DNA of 5,047 nucleotides, taken from Nitrososphaeraceae archaeon (GTDB lineage: Archaea > Thermoproteota > Nitrososphaeria > Nitrososphaerales > Nitrososphaeraceae). Location of the stretch: positions 1 through 5,047 of the forward strand of contig JAICHI010000110.1 in NCBI GenBank assembly GCA_025922735.1, written 5' to 3'. How positions within the stretch are numbered: position 1 is the stretch's first letter; every line of letters begins with the position of its first letter. Position numbers and translations under genes: made by a program. The notes under the pieces were generated by a model, which worked only from the letters and a program-made list of their open reading frames with translations, had not been told where the DNA came from and made no database searches. Positions 1 through 4,470 of the stretch are shown one piece after another.

Positions 1-438
1 AATTTCCATTTTACAGTGATTTTTCTTGGAGAAATAAGTGATCATGACGTTGATAGAATCAAAGAAAAGTTGGCAGGATTTCAATTTGAATCATTTACAA
101 TTACCTATACTGGAATTGGAGCCTTTCCCAACCCAGCACATGCCCGGGTAGTATGGGTAGGTGTTGACTCAGAGGGCGTTCAAAAATTAACTGCCCTTGC
201 AAATGATGTTGTAGCAAACATGTCCGAGCTTGGATTTAAGGCGGACAAGTCTTTTTCAGCCCATTTGACATTCCTTCGGGCCAAAGGCAGACCGCTCAGT
301 GCGACTGAATTTTCTTCTAAATATCAGGGGAGAACATTTGGATCTGACAGAATAGATAAGATACATCTCAAGAAAAGTGAGCTCACGCCATCAGGCCCCA
401 CATACTCGAATGTTTATACTGTAGAAGCTAAAAAATGA
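1..438 (+). CDS. thpR: RNA 2',3'-cyclic phosphodiesterase (2H family), 5' end missing
   Basis: Seen: the reading frame is open from base 1, so the true start lies upstream; the GTG at 16 is internal. Both signature motifs of the 2H phosphoesterase superfamily are present: HFTV at visible codons 3-6, followed by IFLGE, and HLTF at codons 88-91. Their 85-residue spacing fits the LigT/ThpR fold, in which the two His-x-Thr motifs form the active site. Known of the family: ThpR opens 2',3'-cyclic phosphates on RNA ends to 2'-phosphates, and some members ligate tRNA half molecules in vitro; it is a small soluble cytoplasmic enzyme of about 180-190 residues, so roughly 40 N-terminal residues are missing here. 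The C-terminal segment LKKSELTPSGPTY is typical of archaeal members. The stop is followed six bases later by cca in the same frame, so the two are probably co-transcribed and act on tRNA or RNA 3' ends. The promoter is not in the window. Confidence 0.9.
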   Translation, partial: NFHFTVIFLGEISDHDVDRIKEKLAGFQFESFTITYTGIGAFPNPAHARVVWVGVDSEGVQKLTALANDVVANMSELGFKADKSFSAHLTFLRAKGRPLSATEFSSKYQGRTFGSDRIDKIHLKKSELTPSGPTYSNVYTVEAKK

Positions 439-444
439 ATCAGC

Positions 445-1800
445 ATGCCAGATCCTAGCACCTTAATCTCCAAAGTACTTCCTCTTTGTGAACCTACTCA
501 AAGCGAAGAGCGGAGGATCGCTGAAGTAGCAAAAGAGGCAAAGGCGCTCGTAGATAACTACGTTGCACGATTGGATGACGTCGTTGATGTAGTATTTGGC
601 GGCTCTTTTGCCAAAGGCACTTGGCTTCCACATCACGCTGACATTGACATTTTCGTCAAGATCAAGCCATCAGTTGGCGTCGAGAAATTTGAGGAGATGG
701 GCAGGAATATTGGCAGCGAAGCACTCAAAAACTTCGGTCCTAAGCTTCGATATTCAGATCATCCTTATGTTGAAGTATTTGTGAATAATGTCAGAGTAAA
801 TGTCGTTCCCTGCTATGACGTCCAGCAGGGCAAGTGGCAGAGCGCAGCGGACAGATCGCCTTTCCATACGCATTACATCAGCAGCCACTTTGATAACGAA
901 AAAAGAAGGCAGGCCAGACTCTTAAAAAAGTTCTTCAAATCAGTAGGCATTTATGGAGCAGAGATTTCCACAGAAGGGTTTAGTGGGTATGTTTCAGAAG
1001 TATTGGTGCTCAGGTACTCCTCATTTGAGAACGTCTTGCGTGCAGCTGCTGACTGGCAAGAGAGGCAGATAATAGCGGTTTCGGATTATGATTCAGATTT
1101 TGTCAAGGCATCTAATGGCCCACTGATAATTATCGACCCAGTAGACCGCAGGAGAAACCTCGGTACTGCGATCTCGCCACAAAGTGTGGCCAAGTTCATG
1201 CTAGCTGCTAGGGCATTTCTTGAGAAGCCATCACTTGAGTTCTTCAAAGAAGGCAAATCTCATCGCCATGGAGCAAGAAAGCTGCTGCTTCCAAACGTGC
1301 TTGTAGTAGAATTTTCTCATGAAAAGAAGAGTCCAGATATTATCTGGGGTCAGCTGAAGCGAAGCATAAACGCAATTGCAAAGCAATTGGAACTGGCACA
1401 TTTTGAAGTACTGCGGAGCTCCTGTGTCACAGACGAAAGAAGCTCTGCTGCCCTTGCGTTCCTGCTTGAATCAATAACCTTGCCGGCATACACCAAAAAG
1501 AAAGGGCCTCAAATTTTCAGAAGGAAGGATACTGCGAGCTTCCTCTCAAATAGAAAAAAACCACTTGCAACATGGGTGGATAGGGAAATGAGAGTAGTAA
1601 TGCTGATAGAGCGCAAGGCTACGGATGCAAGAAAGTTCGTCAAATCACTTCTGCTCAATCATCGTGAAAACAGCGGTATTTCAAGAGATTTAATTGCAAA
1701 CAAGCTCCAAATTTATAGCGGAAGCGACAGGAAGATAAAAGGGTTGGCAAAGGAGGCCGTGGGGGAGGTTGTCTCAACAGAACATCTCATTTTCAAGTGA
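445..1800 (+). CDS. cca: Archaeal class I CCA-adding enzyme (CCA tRNA nucleotidyltransferase)
   Basis: Adds or repairs the 3'-terminal CCA of tRNA from CTP and ATP without a nucleic-acid template. Seen: 451 residues, close to the about 440 of the Archaeoglobus enzyme. The nucleotidyltransferase head carries GGSFAKGTW (52-60) and the metal-binding pair D66-x-D68 in HADIDIF. Next come VVPCY (120-124), SAADRSPFHTHYI (tRNA/nucleotide-binding region), IYGAE and GFSGYVSEVL (about 170-190), and IIDPVDRRRN. The tail domain includes KGPQIFRRKD and FLSNRK, all in the order of archaeal class I enzymes. Odd: the third catalytic carboxylate (Asp110 in the A. fulgidus enzyme, within VDVVPCY) is Asn119 here (VNVVPCY). 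The ATG at 445 is chosen because it leaves six bases after the thpR stop and fits family length; no Shine-Dalgarno sequence is visible. The 3' end overlaps the downstream kinase gene by 32 nt, which supports one operon. Confidence 0.95.
   Translation: MPDPSTLISKVLPLCEPTQSEERRIAEVAKEAKALVDNYVARLDDVVDVVFGGSFAKGTWLPHHADIDIFVKIKPSVGVEKFEEMGRNIGSEALKNFGPKLRYSDHPYVEVFVNNVRVNVVPCYDVQQGKWQSAADRSPFHTHYISSHFDNEKRRQARLLKKFFKSVGIYGAEISTEGFSGYVSEVLVLRYSSFENVLRAAADWQERQIIAVSDYDSDFVKASNGPLIIIDPVDRRRNLGTAISPQSVAKFMLAARAFLEKPSLEFFKEGKSHRHGARKLLLPNVLVVEFSHEKKSPDIIWGQLKRSINAIAKQLELAHFEVLRSSCVTDERSSAALAFLLESITLPAYTKKKGPQIFRRKDTASFLSNRKKPLATWVDREMRVVMLIERKATDARKFVKSLLLNHRENSGISRDLIANKLQIYSGSDRKIKGLAKEAVGEVVSTEHLIFK
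1750..1768 (+). promoter_or_regulatory. Purine-rich Shine-Dalgarno region for the kinase gene
   Basis: AAGGAGG at 1750-1756 and GGGGGAGG at 1761-1768 lie inside the 3' end of cca, just before TTG 1769. The first has a 12-nt gap to the TTG, longer than usual; the second abuts it too closely to act as an SD for that codon. They are the only strong SD-like sequences among the gene starts of this window and favour translation beginning here despite the non-ATG codon. Confidence 0.45.
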
Positions 1801-2530
1801 GCTAGACATAAGGTCGCCTACGCTCTTGCCTCTTATAACATATCCTCACTATTCAGAATCAGAATATAAAGATCGAATTATCGATATTGAGTCACTTGGA
1901 ATAACGTCAATCATTTTGGGCGGAAAAACTATAGTAAATGGCTCGCATGTCGCCGGCAAAGGCTGCGTAGGGATTGTAGTGAAGGCAAAAGCCGGGAATA
2001 CATTTTGTGCACTAAAGATAAGGAGGACAGATGCAGACAGAAAGACCATGGATGAAGAAGCGCGTTTTCACAAAATAGCAAACAGCGTAGAAGTAGGTCC
2101 GCGTCTTGAAGGGCAAACTAAGAACATTATTGCAATGGAGTATGTTCCTGGTCAGAATATTGTCGAATGGGTAGCCGATACTACAAGAAGCAGGGTGCGC
2201 AGCGTAGCTAGGGCTGTCCTTGAGCAATGCTTCAGACTTGACACAGCCGGTCTTGACCATGGTGAGCTCAGCAGACTGGCCAGGCATGTCATTGTTTCTG
2301 ATAGATCCTACATAATCGATTTTGAAAGTGCAAGTACCACAAGAAAAACATCCAATGTGACTTCGGCCGCACAGTCCATATTCCTCTATGGCAAAGTTGC
2401 AAATAGAGTAAAAAAGATCTTGGATAATTCTAACAGGGAAAAAGAAGCAATCCATGCACTTAGAACCTACAAGCACTCACACACAAGAGCTAACTTTGAG
2501 GCAGTGCTCGACTCGCTGTTGTTGATATGA
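1769..2530 (+). CDS. Atypical predicted Ser/Thr protein kinase, COG2112-like
   Basis: Seen (numbering from TTG 1769, 253 residues): a glycine-rich loop GKGCVGIV (63-70), a VAIK-like lysine K83 in CALKIRR, a candidate alpha-C glutamate E96/E97, a hinge segment AMEYVPG (122-128), a catalytic-loop equivalent DHGELSRLARHV (163-174) and the metal motif DFE (184-186) in IIDFESAS, then SNVTSAAQ. This pattern, HGEL followed by IIDFESAS and SNVTS, is what I associate with the archaeal predicted kinases of COG2112, relatives of the Bud32/RIO group; the substrate is unknown. It is unlikely to be Bud32 itself, which has HGDLTTSN and DFG. Odd: Glu replaces the catalytic Asp and the metal-binding Asn is absent at its usual place, so it may be an unusual kinase or ATP-binding protein. 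Start: no ATG or GTG is available between an upstream in-frame stop near 1736 and the domain. The TTG at 1769 lies 12 nt after AAGGAGG (1750-1756); TTG 1826 is an alternative. Co-transcription with cca is likely. Confidence 0.8.
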   Translation: MSQQNISFSSELDIRSPTLLPLITYPHYSESEYKDRIIDIESLGITSIILGGKTIVNGSHVAGKGCVGIVVKAKAGNTFCALKIRRTDADRKTMDEEARFHKIANSVEVGPRLEGQTKNIIAMEYVPGQNIVEWVADTTRSRVRSVARAVLEQCFRLDTAGLDHGELSRLARHVIVSDRSYIIDFESASTTRKTSNVTSAAQSIFLYGKVANRVKKILDNSNREKEAIHALRTYKHSHTRANFEAVLDSLLLI

Positions 2531-2536
2531 TTTTTT
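2531..2536 (+). terminator. Oligo-T terminator after the thpR-cca-kinase cluster
   Basis: A run of six T directly follows the TGA stop of the kinase gene, with no stem-loop. Archaeal RNA polymerase commonly terminates at such U-tracts without a hairpin. The position suits the end of the three-gene transcript. Confidence 0.5.
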
Positions 2537-2556
2537 GTCGAACAATGCTCTTGGTG

Positions 2557-2572
2557 TATTTATATATATATC
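2557..2572. promoter_or_regulatory. Orphan TATA-like box in the convergent spacer
   Basis: TATTTATATATATATC is a strong archaeal TATA-box candidate, yet it lies between the 3' ends of two converging genes and no recognisable gene starts after it on either strand. On the + strand, initiation would be expected near 2590, and any RNA would run antisense into the 3' end of the DUF6659-like gene. On the - strand it would begin near 2540 and run antisense to the kinase. ATGCATA occurs at 2573-2579 and again at 2599-2605. It may simply be an AT-rich dinucleotide stretch. Confidence 0.3.
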
Positions 2573-2675
2573 ATGCATAACGCTGCGCAAAGATCCCGAT
2601 GCATATATGGTGCCATTATAGATAGAGAGCATTTGAGAAGCAGATGCTGGCAGGATTTAAAGGATATGAAACCCA

Positions 2676-3188
2676 TCATCTGATCTCGGCGATGAGCATC
2701 TTCACTGTGTTGACATCAAGATCTAGCTGCTCTGCTATTAGCTCTTCTGAAATTCCAGAGTGATGAAGGTTCCATACTACCTCTTTCTTTTCTGGATTCA
2801 CAATATTGCCAGGCGGGTATAGGGAGAGTTCGTTTTCTACAGACGCAATGTATTTGAACACCTTTTCAGATAGTTCATCGACCTTAACTCCCGGCTCAGT
2901 AGATATTACAAGCAAGTGATCCTTAACTGGAAAATTGAACAGTTTGACCTTGTCGTACATGTAAGCAACTGAGTTGAGCTTGCCAAGTTCTGGAACGAAC
3001 ATCTTCCTCAGATCGACGATGTAGGCAGACTGGGCATAGCTGATCTCGGAGTTTCTACCCTTGAGCTGCTCTTCAGTTCCTTCTCTTTGAGAACCCGCAT
3101 ACAGGTGGCCGGATTTTTCCATTACTCCTGCAAATCTTATCAGAGGATCGAGTGCTAATACACCTTTTGAAAACTGCTCTGCTTTCAT
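2676..3188 (-). CDS. DUF6659-like protein with C-terminal helix-turn-helix
   Basis: 170 residues from ATG 3188. Seen: an N-terminal domain of about 115 residues with LDPLIRFAGVMEKSGHLYAG (13-32), a central helix (SYAQSAYIVDLRKMF) and the strands YMYDKVKLFNFPVKDHLLVISTEPGV. From memory this pattern (LDPxIRFAGV, G-x-L-x-AG, then F-P-x-x-x-x-LLVSxEP) matches the DUF6659 family, common and multi-copy in Thaumarchaeota and of unknown function. After a linker (YPPGNIVNP) residues 137-169 form a predicted helix-turn-helix: VVWNLHHSGISEELIAEQLDLDVNTVKMLIAEI, given here only by its key parts HSGISEELIAEQL and VNTVKMLI. No signal peptide or membrane segment is visible. The start was chosen over TTG 3215 because the TATA box at 3218-3225 lies right against that TTG but 30 nt upstream of the ATG, and AGGA precedes the ATG. 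Inference: a sensor-like domain joined to a DNA-binding domain; a role in transcription is possible but unproven. Confidence 0.75.
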   Translation of the reverse strand: MKAEQFSKGVLALDPLIRFAGVMEKSGHLYAGSQREGTEEQLKGRNSEISYAQSAYIVDLRKMFVPELGKLNSVAYMYDKVKLFNFPVKDHLLVISTEPGVKVDELSEKVFKYIASVENELSLYPPGNIVNPEKKEVVWNLHHSGISEELIAEQLDLDVNTVKMLIAEIR

Positions 3189-3217
3189 GCTTCCTACAGG
3201 CGGTAAAATAAACAACA

Positions 3218-3225
3218 GAATATAG
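3218..3225 (-). promoter_or_regulatory. TATA box of the DUF6659-like gene
   Basis: On the - strand this reads CTATATTC, preceded by GCGTAAAGA as a possible BRE. Its centre is about 33 nt upstream of ATG 3188, so initiation about 26 nt downstream would give a leader of roughly 8 nt. This gives the gene a promoter of its own, separate from rpl2. Confidence 0.4.
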
Positions 3226-3247
3226 TCTTTACGCGCAGTTTTTCATA

Positions 3248-3284
3248 AGAAGGGAAGATGAAGCAGTAGTAGAAGAAGAGGGGG
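3248..3284 (-). terminator. Pyrimidine-rich tract downstream of rpl2
   Basis: Read on the - strand, the bases just after the rpl2 stop are almost purely C and T (repeated CTTCTT units, interrupted by a few A and G) ahead of the next promoter. Archaeal terminators are usually pure T-runs, so this is a weak candidate based on position and pyrimidine bias. Confidence 0.25.
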
Positions 3285-3288
3285 TCTC

Positions 3289-4035
3289 TCAGCCAGACTT
3301 TTGCTGACGGAGATCCTTTATCCTGCCCCGCCCTGTTTTCCTTGGAGCTATGATGCCCACCTTGCGTCCCGGCGGAGTTGTCCTACCAACTGACGATTGC
3401 CGGCCGACGTGCTGATGCCTACCGCCTCCATGCGGGTGGTAGACTGCAGCCTGGGCAATGCCTCTTACCGTTGGGTACAGCCTGCCATGGGCTTGCATAT
3501 ATTTTGCACGGTTTCCTGCCTTCAAGAATGGCTTTTCCTTATGCCCTCCGCCTGCAATCGCTCCAACCATTGCTCTGCACTTTTGGTTGAGCGTTAGGAA
3601 CTTACCAGAGGGGAACCTGATAGTCACACCTTCTGGGCTATGAGCAAATACCACTGCTGATGAGCCGGCGGCCTTTATCAGCTTGCCCCCATCGCCGGTG
3701 TTCTTCTCAATATTGCACACTACAGTTCCATCTGGAACCGACTCTAGGGCAAGGATATTGCCTGCCCTTGCGGCAGTGGTGGTGCCAACTTCGATTGTGC
3801 TGCCAACCATTGTGCCCTCAGGTGCTGGGACTAAAGAATACTTTCCAGTGTCAAACTGTATTTTTGCAAGGGGAGCATCGCGTCCCCTCTCGTGAACAAT
3901 GTCAACTACTCTACCGGTATGATGCTCTTCTAGCTTGAAATTTGGGTATTTGGCCGGCGCGATCTTTCCGACAATGATTGCTCGAAATTGTTTGCCTCCT
4001 CTACCCCTTCGGCGAACTAGTGTTCTCTTTCCCAA
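3289..4035 (-). CDS. rpl2: 50S ribosomal protein L2 (uL2)
   Basis: Primary 23S rRNA-binding protein of the large subunit, needed for subunit joining and located near the peptidyl-transferase centre. Seen (248 residues from TTG 4035): the basic start MGKRTLVRRRGRGG, an OB-like domain with VVDIVHERGRDAPLAKI, an SH3-like domain with GNILALESVPDGTVVCNIEK and FPSGKF, and the highly conserved tail YHPHGGGRHQHVG (HPHGGG at 200-205) with PPGRKVGIIAPRKTGR. Length and order match archaeal L2. Start: no ATG exists in the open frame; TTG codons lie at 4056, 4047 and 4035. TTG 4035 is preferred because archaeal L2 normally begins MGKR; TTG 4056 would add seven residues (MAGLFTA). No SD is visible near any of them, so a leaderless or short-leader message is likely. 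Odd: the usual S10-cluster neighbours L23 and S19 are absent; a DUF6659-like gene follows and a divergent sulfite/nitrite reductase precedes it. Confidence 0.95.
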   Translation of the reverse strand: MGKRTLVRRRGRGGKQFRAIIVGKIAPAKYPNFKLEEHHTGRVVDIVHERGRDAPLAKIQFDTGKYSLVPAPEGTMVGSTIEVGTTTAARAGNILALESVPDGTVVCNIEKNTGDGGKLIKAAGSSAVVFAHSPEGVTIRFPSGKFLTLNQKCRAMVGAIAGGGHKEKPFLKAGNRAKYMQAHGRLYPTVRGIAQAAVYHPHGGGRHQHVGRQSSVGRTTPPGRKVGIIAPRKTGRGRIKDLRQQKSG

Positions 4036-4109
4036 TGCAGTGAACAAGCCAGCCAATAGGTGATTTTAATCTTATGCTATTTTTTGCCACTTTCACTTCT
4101 GAGGAAACG

Positions 4110-4125
4110 ACGGGTCTAGGCCCGT
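4110..4125. promoter_or_regulatory. Short inverted repeat in the rpl2 upstream region
   Basis: ACGGGTCTAGGCCCGT has arms ACGGG/CCCGT with a CTAG centre; only the T-G position breaks full symmetry. It is the most GC-rich element in an AT-rich spacer. If rpl2 transcription began at the AGTACTATA box (4131-4139) the site would sit at or near the start of the message; otherwise it could be a protein-binding operator. Confidence 0.25.
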
Positions 4126-4282
4126 CCTTGTATAGTACTTTGCTAATATGTTTAGATTTGAGATTTTAAGCCTCTAAGCTTTCTTTTTTCTTGAAAAATT
4201 CCGCATATTATTGATTAAGCAGGATTTTGAGTTCATGTGTGGGCGGTTTTTCAATAGAGAATCTTTCTTTCTTTTTAGAATT

Positions 4283-4310
4283 AGGGTTGTTCACCCTTTT
4301 TCTTCTTTTT
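4283..4310 (+). terminator. Hairpin plus T-tracts, candidate + strand terminator
   Basis: AGGGT (4283-4287), a 5-nt loop, and ACCCT (4293-4297) form a 5-bp stem followed at once by T5 (4297-4301) and a second T5 (4306-4310). The layout is that of an intrinsic terminator for a + strand transcript, although no gene ends upstream on that strand. It could end a small unannotated RNA or insulate the reductase promoter. Confidence 0.35.
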
Positions 4311-4368
4311 ACAACTATATGATGATGTAGGAACAGCAGCTTGTCATGTTAAAAGTATGCCCTGTGAT

Positions 4369-4387
4369 AATATGGTTGCCGTATATT
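4369..4387. promoter_or_regulatory. Imperfect dyad upstream of the reductase promoter
   Basis: AATATGGTTGCCGTATATT has AATAT/ATATT arms and an inner GG/CC pair around TTG. It lies about 45-60 nt upstream of the TATA box of the reductase gene. The same stretch can be read as two tandem imperfect copies, TATGGTTGCCG and TATATTGCCG. A regulator site is possible; this is pattern evidence only. Confidence 0.2.
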
Positions 4388-4430
4388 GCCGCTCGTCCGG
4401 AGAATTGCTGCTAATATCTCCCACATCCAC

Positions 4431-4442
4431 AGAAATATATAT
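4431..4442 (+). promoter_or_regulatory. TATA box of the nitrite/sulfite reductase gene
   Basis: AGAAATATATAT lies with its centre about 34 nt upstream of ATG 4471. Initiation about 26 nt downstream gives a leader of only 5-10 nt. A second AT-rich element (TTATATATAC, 4459-4468) is too close to the ATG to serve as its TATA box. Confidence 0.5.
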
Positions 4443-4470
4443 GATTAGATTATTCATGTTATATATACTA

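Larger units (their letters stand above)
4036..4470. other. Divergent gene-free region between rpl2 and the reductase gene
   Basis: About 415-435 nt without a convincing protein gene. It must hold the rpl2 promoter on the - strand (candidates: the A/T-rich TTAAAA at about 4061-4066, the AAAAAATAG stretch near 4080, or AGTACTATA at 4131-4139) and the reductase promoter near 4431. It also holds several + strand T-tracts (4184-4189, 4247-4251, 4272-4276, 4297-4301, 4306-4310), small hairpins at 4110-4125 and 4283-4297, and a dyad at 4369-4387. No tRNA, complete C/D-box RNA or other known RNA could be recognised. Confidence 0.6.

Noticed and set aside
1849..2476. Open - strand frames opposite the kinase gene
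   Set aside because: Antisense shadows; the + strand frame has clear kinase motifs and the minus frames show no family features.
1769..2530. Identification of the kinase as Bud32 of the KEOPS complex
   Set aside because: Bud32 hallmarks (HGDLTTSN, DFGL) are absent, while HGEL and IIDFESAS fit COG2112 better.
2573..2683. 36-codon + strand ORF after the orphan TATA box
   Set aside because: Its ATG touches the TATA box, so a transcript started there would begin downstream of the ATG. Composition is not protein-like and there is no SD.
3378..3938. Open + strand frames opposite rpl2
   Set aside because: They are antisense shadows of the strongly conserved L2 coding sequence; the encoded peptides show no motif.
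4235..4330. Small + strand ORF starting MCGRF, like the N-terminus of SRAP (HMCES/YedK) proteins
   Set aside because: Only the first five residues resemble SRAP; the remaining 26 are low-complexity Phe/Ser/Met-rich sequence with no further family motif. Not called as a gene or pseudogene.
4319..4371. ATGATGA at 4319-4325 as the C box of a C/D guide RNA
   Set aside because: No CTGA D box or internal D'/C' boxes follow at suitable spacing. The CTGA at 4098-4101 likewise lacks a proper C box upstream.
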